From assembly GCF_000272475.1 (NCBI RefSeq), contig NZ_AKFJ01000110.1, positions 31,399 through 95,398 on the forward strand: DNA of 64,000 nt, written 5' to 3'. The DNA is from Novosphingobium sp. Rr 2-17. Lineage in GTDB: Bacteria > Pseudomonadota > Alphaproteobacteria > Sphingomonadales > Sphingomonadaceae. The notes under the pieces are model-generated. The model made no database searches, was not told the DNA's origin, and was given only the letters and a program-made list of their open reading frames with translations. Shown here piece by piece: positions 44,082 to 52,012 of this stretch (positions are counted from its first letter, which is position 1; each line of letters starts with the position of its first letter). A program made the position numbers and the translations under genes.

Positions 44082-44100
44082 CTATGCGTTCCCACTGTGC
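44062..44100. repeat. 13-bp tandem repeat over a TTG start
   Basis: Three contiguous units GTTCCAACTGTGC, GTTCCAACTATGC and GTTCCCACTGTGC cover the start of the minus-strand glycosyltransferase. Because 13 is not a multiple of three, gain or loss of one unit would change which start codon is in frame. Confidence 0.8.
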
Positions 44101-44350
44101 GCTGTTGCGCGATGCCCCCCGCCCGATCGGAACAAGGCCGATCAGAGCAGGCACGATGAGAACAACCACATTTACGCTGCGCTGCGGAACGGATTGCATC
44201 GCATACGGATGAAACCGGAGGCGCGCCGCAGCGGCTTCTGCAGTCCCGGATCGATCAAGCCGCGGCATCGCCCAGCACGTCTGGACGCCACCATTCCGGA
44301 GCAGGTTCGGCAAGCGCCGCTGCCAAGGCCGGATATCCTGCGCCGCGTGG

Positions 44351-45592
44351 ATGGAAACCGGGCGGACGATGACAGCTTCAATCACTACGACGGCCATAAC
44401 GACGGCGCCAAGTGTGGCCGTTCTACGACGACAGCCAAGCACCGTGCGCGAACCCGCTTGGGCCGCAGACACGCCGGATCGCCCACGCGTCGCCTATCTG
44501 GTCCATGATCTGGGCGATGCCGCCGTCCGCCGCCGGGCGGACCTGATCCGCGCAGGCGGAGCCGAACCTGTGATCGCCGGTTTCTTCCGAGGCGCAACGG
44601 CTCCCGCCCACATCGGTGACACGCGCCCGGTCATCCTGGGCATGACGCGCGATGGGGCGCTGATGGCAAGGGTCTTGTCCGTCCTGCGCCACATCCTGCG
44701 CCCCGCCCGCATCCAGCAGGCGATCCGGGGCGCGCCGGTGATCCTGGCCCGCAACCTTGAAATGCTGGTGCTGGCGGCGGTGTTGCGAAAGCAAGGCCAG
44801 CGGCTCGTCTACGAATGCCTCGACATCCACCGGCTGCTGTTGGGTAATGGTCCGGCATCCCGTATTCTCCATGCTATCGAAGCGATGGCGATGCGGCATG
44901 TCGATCTCGTCGTCGTCAGCGCCCCGGCATTTCGGGATGCCTATTTCCGCCACCGCCGACATTGGGCCGGACCGATCGAACTGGTCGAAAACCAAGTTCA
45001 GTCCAGCACCGCCGAACTGCCACCCCCCAGCCATGTGCCGAACGGACCTCCGTGGCAAATCGGCTGGTTCGGAATGCTGCGCTGCCGCCGCACTCTGGAC
45101 TTGCTGAAATCGCTCGTCGCACACAGCGAAGGTCGGATCGAAGTCGTCATCGCGGGCAAGCCGTCGCTCGATATCTTCCCCGATTTGCCTGGCGAACTCG
45201 ATGGGCTGGACGGTCTGCGGTTCGTCGGCAGCTACACCGCCGCCGATCTTCCGGTGCTTTACGGCCAGGTCCACTTCGCGTGGGCGATCGACTTTTTCGA
45301 GGAAGGGCTGAACTCCGCCTGGCTGCTTCCCAATCGCCTTTACGAAAGCATCGCTTATGGCGCGGTGCCGATCGCCTTCTCCGGCATCGCAACGGGCACC
45401 TGGCTGAGCAAGCACGGTGCAGGGGTGCGGGTGCAAGACCCGGAAAGTGACCTCCTCCCGCTCCTCAGCACCCCGACCCTGCCCGACTATGCCCAGCTTC
45501 GCGAAGCCTGCGCGCAAGTGCCGCGCGCCGCAGTCCTGATGGACGCCGAGCGGCAGCGCGCCATCGCGCTCAAAATCCTGGGTGCCGCATGA
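44351..45592 (+). CDS. Glycosyltransferase, group 1-like
   Basis: A 413-residue GT-B fold protein. After a low-complexity Thr-rich leader, the Rossmann core starts PRVAYLVHDLGDAAVRRRADLIRAGGAEPVIAGFF. The C-terminal donor domain includes GWFGMLRCRRTLDLLKSLV, ADLPVLYGQVHFAWAIDFFEEGLNS and NRLYESIAYGAVPIAFSGIATG. The ATG at 44351 is used; ATG at 44369 is an alternative. It overlaps the next glycosyltransferase by ATGA. The gap upstream (269 bases to the divergent gene) holds the shared promoters. Confidence 0.87.
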   Translation: METGRTMTASITTTAITTAPSVAVLRRQPSTVREPAWAADTPDRPRVAYLVHDLGDAAVRRRADLIRAGGAEPVIAGFFRGATAPAHIGDTRPVILGMTRDGALMARVLSVLRHILRPARIQQAIRGAPVILARNLEMLVLAAVLRKQGQRLVYECLDIHRLLLGNGPASRILHAIEAMAMRHVDLVVVSAPAFRDAYFRHRRHWAGPIELVENQVQSSTAELPPPSHVPNGPPWQIGWFGMLRCRRTLDLLKSLVAHSEGRIEVVIAGKPSLDIFPDLPGELDGLDGLRFVGSYTAADLPVLYGQVHFAWAIDFFEEGLNSAWLLPNRLYESIAYGAVPIAFSGIATGTWLSKHGAGVRVQDPESDLLPLLSTPTLPDYAQLREACAQVPRAAVLMDAERQRAIALKILGAA

Positions 45593-46626
45593 CCGAACCG
45601 CTTATCGTCATCCCTTGCCTCAATGAAGAGCGACATCTTTTCAAGCTGCTTGGAACGCTGCTGGCGGAAAACCCTTTGGCAACCGTCGTCGTCGCGGACG
45701 GCGGCAGCACCGACGCCAGCCGATCGATCGTCAACGGGCTTGCCGCTCACTATCCCCGCTTGCATTTGCTCGACAATCCCGCGCGCATCCAAAGCGCAGG
45801 GATCAACGCCGCCGTCAGCCGATTTTCCACCGGAAGAGGCTGGCTGGTGCGGATCGATGCCCACTGCGGTTATCCGCGCAATTACGTGGCCCAACTTATC
45901 GACGCCGCGATCCGCTCCGGCGCCGAGTGCGTTGTCGTCCCCATGGTCACGGTTGCGCAAGGATGCTTCCAGCAGGCCGCGGCAACGGCCCAGAACAGCG
46001 TACTGGGCAATGGCGGCTCGGCGCATCGAAGCCGCGCCAAGGGCTGCTTCGTCGATCATGGACACCACGCCCTGATGGACATCGCGAAATTCGTGCAGGC
46101 AGGCGGGTACGACGAAACCTTCTCGCACAACGAAGACGCCGAACTCGACTTGCGACTGGCGGGGGCCGGCGCGCAGATCTGGCTCGAACCGTCGCTGGCT
46201 TTGTCCTACTGGCCCCGCCGCTCACCCGGAGCGCTGTTTCGCCAATATCGCGGATATGGACGCGGCCGGGCGATGACGCTGGCCCGGCACAAGGTCAGGA
46301 TAAAAGTCCGCCAGGCGGTGCCCGTGGCGATCGGCCCCATAGTTGCCCTGGCCTTGGCCGCGATCTGCCTCGCTCCTGCCTACCCGCCGGCGCTGATCCT
46401 CGCGTTGCCGGCCTTGCTGTGGGCCGCGCTATCCCTGGGATATGGCGCGATACTCGGCATCCGAACCCGGTCACTATGCGCCGCTGCGTCCGGCGTCGCC
46501 GCGATGACCATGCACTTCGCGTGGTCGGTGGGCTTTGTCGGGCAAATGGTGCTCGGCCCCCGCCCTGGCAATCCCCCACCAGCATTGCTGCCGCGCACAC
46601 GCCTGGGCGGAGGGGGAGTGGCGTAA
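45589..46626 (+). CDS. Glycosyltransferase family 2 (ExoA-like)
   Basis: A 345-residue GT-A fold glycosyltransferase. The nucleotide-sugar motifs are ViPCLNEERHLFKLL, VVADGGSTDASRSIV and LVRIDAHCGYPRNYV, with the catalytic-site HNEDAELDLRL. C-terminal hydrophobic helices (about 245-310) anchor it in the inner membrane, like succinoglycan ExoA. It overlaps the preceding gene by four bases, so the two are co-translated. After it the base composition falls into the AT-rich gap at 46.8 kb. Confidence 0.9.
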   Translation: MTEPLIVIPCLNEERHLFKLLGTLLAENPLATVVVADGGSTDASRSIVNGLAAHYPRLHLLDNPARIQSAGINAAVSRFSTGRGWLVRIDAHCGYPRNYVAQLIDAAIRSGAECVVVPMVTVAQGCFQQAAATAQNSVLGNGGSAHRSRAKGCFVDHGHHALMDIAKFVQAGGYDETFSHNEDAELDLRLAGAGAQIWLEPSLALSYWPRRSPGALFRQYRGYGRGRAMTLARHKVRIKVRQAVPVAIGPIVALALAAICLAPAYPPALILALPALLWAALSLGYGAILGIRTRSLCAAASGVAAMTMHFAWSVGFVGQMVLGPRPGNPPPALLPRTRLGGGGVA

Positions 46627-47010
46627 CACGCGCGGCGCGCTCCCCAAGTCCACCCGGCATGCGCTGATAATGGGCTGCCGACCTTGCGGTACCAGGATTA
46701 TCGTCGCAACGGCAGCGACCGTCAGCAGATCATGATGCTCCGCTCCCAGGCTCCGGATCGTGCAGTTCGGCAGCTAGGCGCCATAAGACCAGCCAGGAGC
46801 AGGCTTCGTACCCAAAAACTGGGTAATTTTCATTGAATGAAAATACGAATAAGCAAAAACATTAAAAATTAGCTGATTTGTTTATTTTGAAACGTATTAC
46901 CAAAAATATCGCCAAAGTATATTCGCGCACAATTTCATTTATAACTATGAATAATAATGTTTATTTCCATATATATCTTACGCTGCCACATGATCTTAAT
47001 TTTTTTTAAC

Positions 47011-47038
47011 TTGATTGAAATCCCTAGAATCATATTGT
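47011..47038 (+). promoter_or_regulatory. Possible promoter of the island operon
   Basis: TTGATT (47011-47016) and TATTGT (47033-47038) are 16 bases apart in AT-rich DNA. In such sequence chance matches are common, so this is only a candidate. Confidence 0.3.
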
Positions 47039-47176
47039 GAATATCAGCCCGCCAACCAAGCGACGGCAGCTAAATATATTATTGCCATACCGAAACATTG
47101 AAATTTATTTCAATGTAACAATTTAATATGGCCATTTAAAACACATATCACAATTTTGCTATCCTGATAGATTTGC

Positions 47177-47189
47177 ACTGCGACGCAGT
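47177..47189. promoter_or_regulatory. Candidate operator palindrome
   Basis: ACTGCGACGCAGT is a 6+1+6 palindrome standing out in AT-rich DNA about 190 bases before the first island gene. A regulator, possibly the Crp/Fnr-type protein at 58570, could bind it; there is no direct evidence. Confidence 0.35.
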
Positions 47190-47376
47190 AAAAATCTCGC
47201 AGATCCTAATCTTTTCATATCTTTATTTTATTACTCGATGCTTTTCCGCCTCGAGAGCCTGGTTGTGACATGCTCTTGCTGTTCCCGGCGCTCCCTTCTC
47301 ACGAAACAAAGCTCATCCATTAAGCCGCCCGCCCCCAGCTTTCTGTGCTCGGATCATTTCAGGCAGGAGCCAACGC

Positions 47377-48312
47377 ATGAACGCCATCGCGAGTTTTGAC
47401 CCATCAAAAACCTGGCTCGGCATCACGCCCACGTTGTGGTGGAACGATGACTTCCCCCTGCTCGACGCCGGCGTGACCTTCGAACATTGCATCAGCGAGA
47501 TGGCGCTGGCCGGTTTCCGGGGATGCAGTATCGGCCACAAATATCCCACCGATCCGGCGGTACTAAAGGCGGCGCTCGATCTGCGCGGCCTGCGCATTTC
47601 GGAACCTTGGGTCAGCACCTATTTCACCATTGAGGCGATGACCGAGAAGACCATCAAGGAGGCCCATGCCCAACTTGACTTCCTCGATGCCGTAGAGGCA
47701 GGATCGGAGGACCCGCGCCGCGCCGATCTGGTGGTGGCGGAGTTCGGCGGGGCGATCAATCCGTTGCCCGTCGCGCTGTTCCCCAATGCCCCGCATTTCA
47801 GCGACAAGCAGTGGGATTTGCTGATCGCTGGCCTGAACAGGATCGGGCGGATTGCGCATGAGCGCGGACGCAACTTGTGCTATCACCCTCACCTGGGCAC
47901 GGGGGTGATGCATCCCTATGCGATCGAGCGATTGTTCGACAACACCGATCCGCTCTACGTCCATATGCTGCTGGATACGGCGCATATCACCGCGGGCGGA
48001 TCGGACGCGCTGGCGGTCACCAAGAAATATGCCAAGCGGGTCAAGCATGTGCATCTTAAGGATGTGCGGCTGGCGGCGCTTGAGAAGGTCAAGAAAGATG
48101 GGCTCTCCTTCGAGGAAGGCGTGATCGAGGGCATCTTCACCGTGCCCGGCGACGGCGGCATCACCACCTTGCCCGATATCCTCCAGGTGCTCTCTGAGGC
48201 CGGCTTCACCGGCTGGCTGATGACCGAGGCCGAGCAGGTGCCCAAGGGCGATGAGCCGCTGATGTATGCCAAAATGGCTCGCGCCTTCTTCCTCGAACAT
48301 CTGGGGTGGTGA
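47377..48312 (+). CDS. TIM-barrel protein, inosose dehydratase (IolE)-like
   Basis: A 311-residue AP-endonuclease-2-type TIM barrel resembling myo-inosose-2 dehydratase. The N-terminus GITPTLWWNDDFPLL matches the IolE WxNDD motif. Metal-site regions are visible in AEFGG, LLDTAHITAGG, KHVHLKDVR and MTEAEQ. The family removes water from, or isomerises, a keto-cyclitol or keto-sugar. It is the first gene of a seven-gene operon, with a one-base gap to the next gene. No other inositol genes are present, so a different keto-sugar substrate is possible. Confidence 0.85.
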   Translation: MNAIASFDPSKTWLGITPTLWWNDDFPLLDAGVTFEHCISEMALAGFRGCSIGHKYPTDPAVLKAALDLRGLRISEPWVSTYFTIEAMTEKTIKEAHAQLDFLDAVEAGSEDPRRADLVVAEFGGAINPLPVALFPNAPHFSDKQWDLLIAGLNRIGRIAHERGRNLCYHPHLGTGVMHPYAIERLFDNTDPLYVHMLLDTAHITAGGSDALAVTKKYAKRVKHVHLKDVRLAALEKVKKDGLSFEEGVIEGIFTVPGDGGITTLPDILQVLSEAGFTGWLMTEAEQVPKGDEPLMYAKMARAFFLEHLGW

Positions 48313-48313
48313 G

Positions 48314-49369
48314 ATGAGCGCTCATCTGGATAAGCCCATGATTTTCTTCAGCTTCTTCATGTTCACGGCAGACTTGCGGCCCGACGATGCCGATTACGCG
48401 CAGGTCGTCATCCACCACATGCAGGCGTTGAAAGACATGGGCTATGACGGTTTCGACCTGCATATCGCGCCCCAACTGACGCTGGCCGACTGCCAGGCGG
48501 CGGTGGACAGCTATGCGCGGTTAAAGGAGAAGTTCGACAAGGCTGGCCTGGGGGACATGGCCTTTTCCACCAATGTCGGTACCACGCCCAATTTCGACCC
48601 CACCTCGCCTTGGCAGCAGCAGCGCGATGCGGCGCTGGCTTATCTCAAGACGCGGATCGACATCACGGCGGCGCTAGGTGAGCCGGCGATCATGTCGGGC
48701 CCGTTTCTCTATCCCTATGGCGCCTTTCCCGTCACAGATCTGGGCACGCCGCTCTGGAGCGATGCGCTGCTCGACTGGATGGAGCCGCGTTTCGCAACGG
48801 CGCGCGAGCCCTTCGTCGAGCTGTCCGCCTATGCGGCAGACAAGGGTGTGACGCTGGCGATCGAGCCGGTCAAAAGCTGGGAAACGCCGCCGCCCAACAT
48901 GGTGTCCCAAGCGCTGGACTTCATCGAAAGCATTGATTTCAGCACAGTTCCCGGCGCCAATTGCGGAGTCACCGTCGACACCGCACAGGTGGTGATGGAA
49001 AGCCAGGGGCCACAGGTCTTCCGCGACAACATCGAACGCGCCACCCGGCATGAACGCCTGCACTATGTCCATGTCTCCGCCCCTGATCGCGGCGCCGTGC
49101 ATGACAGCTGGATCCCCTGGGAGCTGATGCTCGACACGATCGTCCCGGTCTTCAAGGGCCCTTGGCTGGTCGAGGTGTTCAACGCCGTGACGCCCTTCGA
49201 CAGCTCGATGCGCATGGGGCGCCAGCGCTTCTGGCGCCCGGGCGAGGATGCGCCGAAAGAGGGCGTGCCAAGCGCCTATGACATCGCCCGCGCCGGGCTG
49301 GACACCTTGCGCGGACAGCTTGCCGCCGCTCACCAGCGCCAGAGCGCTCTCCACAACCACCACGCCTGA
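48314..49369 (+). CDS. Sugar phosphate isomerase/epimerase-type TIM barrel
   Basis: A 351-residue TIM-barrel isomerase/epimerase. Likely metal ligands fall in LAIEPVKSWE, GVTVDTAQVV, HYVHVSAPDRG and WLVEVFNAV, the Glu-Asp-His-Glu arrangement of D-tagatose-3-epimerase relatives. ATG at 48314 is chosen because upstream codons overlap the previous gene, and it starts one base after that gene's stop. It ends in a His/Gln-rich tail (HQRQSALHNHHA). Relatives act on keto-sugars and on 3-keto-glycosides. The neighbouring GMC oxidoreductase could produce such a keto-sugar. Confidence 0.85.
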   Translation: MSAHLDKPMIFFSFFMFTADLRPDDADYAQVVIHHMQALKDMGYDGFDLHIAPQLTLADCQAAVDSYARLKEKFDKAGLGDMAFSTNVGTTPNFDPTSPWQQQRDAALAYLKTRIDITAALGEPAIMSGPFLYPYGAFPVTDLGTPLWSDALLDWMEPRFATAREPFVELSAYAADKGVTLAIEPVKSWETPPPNMVSQALDFIESIDFSTVPGANCGVTVDTAQVVMESQGPQVFRDNIERATRHERLHYVHVSAPDRGAVHDSWIPWELMLDTIVPVFKGPWLVEVFNAVTPFDSSMRMGRQRFWRPGEDAPKEGVPSAYDIARAGLDTLRGQLAAAHQRQSALHNHHA

Positions 49370-49384
49370 AGGAGCGGACACGCC

Positions 49385-50254
49385 ATGGCCTCTACGCTGC
49401 CGCCGCCCATCAGGCTGATCACCCGGCAAACGGGCGGTTACCGCATCCATACCTTTATCTCGGCCTACACCGGCAACAACATCGCCGATGCCACGCATAT
49501 AATCGAGGGCCCCACCAGCCTGGTGCTGATCGACGGGCAGTTCCTCAAAGACTACGCGCGGCAGTTCCGGGAATACGCCGATGAAGTGACCGAGCAGACC
49601 GGCAAGCCGATCGACCGGCTCTACCTCACCCACCGCCATCCCGATCATTGGTTCGGACTGGGCACGGCATTCAAGGATGTCCGGATATATGCCCTGCCCG
49701 AGACGATCGATTTTCTGAAGGAACACGGGCAGGAGCAGATCTGCGATCACAACAGCAAGCTGGGCGAACAGGCCCCCTCCGAAGTGGTCATTCCCCAGTA
49801 CAGCGTCATCATCCCCCCGAACGATCCGCAGATCCTGGAACAATCCATCGACGGGCTACGCTATGTCTTCACCATGGTGAAGGAAACCGAGATCGATTTT
49901 CATATGATCATCGGTCTGCCCGACCTCCAGGTCTGTATCGTGCAGGACCTGATCTACAGCGGCAACCACCTCTACCTCACCGCCCCCGAGGACATGGCAA
50001 ATTGGGTGCGCTTCCTCGAAACCATGCTGCTCTCGGACTATGACTTGTTCCTGGCGGGGCACGGCCAGCCCGCCGACAAGATCGAGGTGGCGCGCAACGT
50101 CGAATATCTGCTGGCCGCGCAGGTCGCCATCGCCGACGGACTACGCGGCGACTATTTCAAGCAATACATGCTGCGCCGTTATCCGGAACGCCTGTGCCCG
50201 GCCATTTTCGACATCTATCTGCCGCGCCTCTTTGACGGCGCCTCATCCTATTGA
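49385..50254 (+). CDS. Metallo-beta-lactamase-fold hydrolase
   Basis: A 289-residue MBL-fold metalloenzyme with a complete zinc motif His83-x-His85-x-Asp87-His88 (LTHRHPDHWFG). Other metal-site candidates lie in YSGNHLYL and LAGHGQPAD, which supply the later His/Asp ligands. There is no signal peptide. The family hydrolyses lactones, thioesters or phosphodiesters; with a sugar-oxidising neighbour a lactone is a fair guess. It begins 15 bases after the preceding stop, inside the island operon. Confidence 0.88.
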   Translation: MASTLPPPIRLITRQTGGYRIHTFISAYTGNNIADATHIIEGPTSLVLIDGQFLKDYARQFREYADEVTEQTGKPIDRLYLTHRHPDHWFGLGTAFKDVRIYALPETIDFLKEHGQEQICDHNSKLGEQAPSEVVIPQYSVIIPPNDPQILEQSIDGLRYVFTMVKETEIDFHMIIGLPDLQVCIVQDLIYSGNHLYLTAPEDMANWVRFLETMLLSDYDLFLAGHGQPADKIEVARNVEYLLAAQVAIADGLRGDYFKQYMLRRYPERLCPAIFDIYLPRLFDGASSY

Positions 50255-50287
50255 CACGCCCTTTCACGCCAGAGCGGGGTTCCCATC

Positions 50288-51967
50288 ATGGATCATGAGA
50301 CCACCGTCGGCCAATATCTGGTCGACAGGCTTTCCGAAATCGGCCTGCGGCATCTCTTCTCGATCGCCGGCGATTATTCGATCGAATGGCTTAACCGCTA
50401 TGTCACGCCCAGCAAGATCGCGCTGATCGAGGAGGTCAACGAGCTCAACGCCGGCTATGCCGCCGACGCCTATGCCCGCATGCGCGGGATCGGCGCCTTG
50501 TGCACGACTTATTCGGCAGGCTCGCTCTGCGCGGTGAACCCCGTCGCCGGCGCCTATGTCGAGAAGGTGCCGCTAGTGCTGATCGCCGGCACGCCCAGCA
50601 TCAAACGCACGCTGACTTTCGAGCAGACCGGTTTCTGCGCGCATCACTTCATCGCCGGGCGCCAGACCGATCTGCAGGTGTTCCAGTACATCACCGTCGC
50701 CACGATCCGGCTCGACGATCCCGATGCTGCGCCCGGACTGATCGACTACGCCCTGCGTGCCTGCATCAGCCAGAAGCGACCGGTCTATATCGAGCTTCTC
50801 CAGGACATCGTCGACCTGCCCTGCCCGGCAGCGCAGGATTGCCTCACACGCTCGCGTATGCTGTGCAGCGAGCCCGATCTGGGCGATGCGATCAAGGCCA
50901 TCGCGCCGAAACTGGCTGCGGCGTCGAAACCGCTGCTGTGGCTGGGGGTGGAGATCAACCGGTTCGGCCTGAGCGGTCTGGCGCTGCAACTGGTCGAGCA
51001 TTTCCAGATCCCCTTCGTCACCGAACTGATGAGCAAGTCCGTCCTGTCAGAGGACCATCCGCTGTTTGCCGGCGTCTTCGACGGACAATCCTCTTCCGGT
51101 CAGGTCCAGTCGCTGATGGCGCAGGCCGATGTCGTGCTGGCGCTGGGTATCTGGCTGACCGACATCAACGATCTGGGCGGAGGCGTGGATACGGCCAAGA
51201 CCGTGTTCGCCTCTTTCGACACGGTCAAACATGGCCCGGACTTCTGGGCGCAGGTCACGCTCGACCGTTTCATAAAGGCGCTCCTCACGGTCGAACGGCC
51301 ATCCGCGTCCGGCAGTTTCACCAGAATCGAAACCGCACCCGACATCGAGGCCAATCCCTGTGCCGCGATCACTTACGACGGCTTCTACGATATCCTGCCC
51401 GATTACATTGACGCGCACACCATCGTGAGCTGCGATGCCAGCCTGAACTATTTCGGCGCCATCCGGCTGAAGGTCCCCGGTCCGGGAAATTTCTTCGCTC
51501 AGACATCCTATTCGGCAATCGGCTATGCGGGCCCGGCGGCCACCGGCCTCTGCCTGGCCCGCGAAGACGGCGGGAAAGTTCTGGTGTTGTCGGGCGACGG
51601 CGGCTTCCAGATGACTGCCCAATGCCTTTCCACTCAGACGCGTTTCGGTCTCGACCCAATTATCTTCATCATGGACAATGGCTCCTATGCCGTGGAGCAA
51701 TGGCTGGCCAATGCGGCGTACTTCGCCACGGACAAGCCCTTCTACGAAAGCTGCCGCCTCCACCGCTGGGACTACGCGCAACTGGCCGGCGTCTTCGGCT
51801 GCCGGGGATGGCGGGTCCAAACCCGCGACGAACTGCGCAAGGCCGTAGCCGACGCCATGTCCAACAAGGACAGCCCGTCGATCATCCAGGTGATGCTGCC
51901 GGACAAGGATCTGCCGGCCAATGCCAGATGGAAGATCGCGATCGACGCCCAAACCGCTCCGCCCTGA
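50288..51967 (+). CDS. ThDP-dependent alpha-keto acid decarboxylase (PDC/IPDC-like)
   Basis: A 559-residue thiamine-diphosphate enzyme of the pyruvate/indolepyruvate decarboxylase group. It has the N-terminal GDYSIEWLNRY and the activating Glu52 in EEVNELNAGYAADAYAR. The His119-His120 pair (CAHHF) is characteristic of PDC-type decarboxylases. The ThDP-binding GDG at 436-438 and Asn464 (IMDNGSYAVEQW) are intact. It would convert a 2-keto acid to an aldehyde. An upstream GCGGGGTTCCCATC serves the ATG at 50288. It is not IolD-like despite the IolE-like neighbour. Confidence 0.9.
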   Translation: MDHETTVGQYLVDRLSEIGLRHLFSIAGDYSIEWLNRYVTPSKIALIEEVNELNAGYAADAYARMRGIGALCTTYSAGSLCAVNPVAGAYVEKVPLVLIAGTPSIKRTLTFEQTGFCAHHFIAGRQTDLQVFQYITVATIRLDDPDAAPGLIDYALRACISQKRPVYIELLQDIVDLPCPAAQDCLTRSRMLCSEPDLGDAIKAIAPKLAAASKPLLWLGVEINRFGLSGLALQLVEHFQIPFVTELMSKSVLSEDHPLFAGVFDGQSSSGQVQSLMAQADVVLALGIWLTDINDLGGGVDTAKTVFASFDTVKHGPDFWAQVTLDRFIKALLTVERPSASGSFTRIETAPDIEANPCAAITYDGFYDILPDYIDAHTIVSCDASLNYFGAIRLKVPGPGNFFAQTSYSAIGYAGPAATGLCLAREDGGKVLVLSGDGGFQMTAQCLSTQTRFGLDPIIFIMDNGSYAVEQWLANAAYFATDKPFYESCRLHRWDYAQLAGVFGCRGWRVQTRDELRKAVADAMSNKDSPSIIQVMLPDKDLPANARWKIAIDAQTAPP

Positions 51968-52012
51968 CCGGCGCATCGATCCACAGACGCATTTTTCCGA
52001 TGCTCGAACACA

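Larger units (their letters stand above)
46627..47376. other. AT-rich gene-free gap before the island operon
   Basis: No gene is supported here. From about 46824 to 47250 the sequence is dominated by A/T runs, in sharp contrast with both flanks. It contains inverted repeats TACCCA-N5-TGGGTA at about 46809-46825 and ATTTTCATT-G-AATGAAAAT at 46826-46844. It also has a promoter-like TTGATT-N16-TATTGT (47011-47038) and the palindrome ACTGCG-A-CGCAGT at 47177-47189. The composition suggests a junction of acquired DNA and the regulatory region of the downstream operon. Confidence 0.7.

Noticed and set aside
47377..48312. A myo-inositol catabolic operon, suggested by the IolE-like gene
   Set aside because: No IolB, IolC, IolD or IolG homologue is present; the nearby ThDP enzyme has the PDC-type His-His pair, not IolD features.
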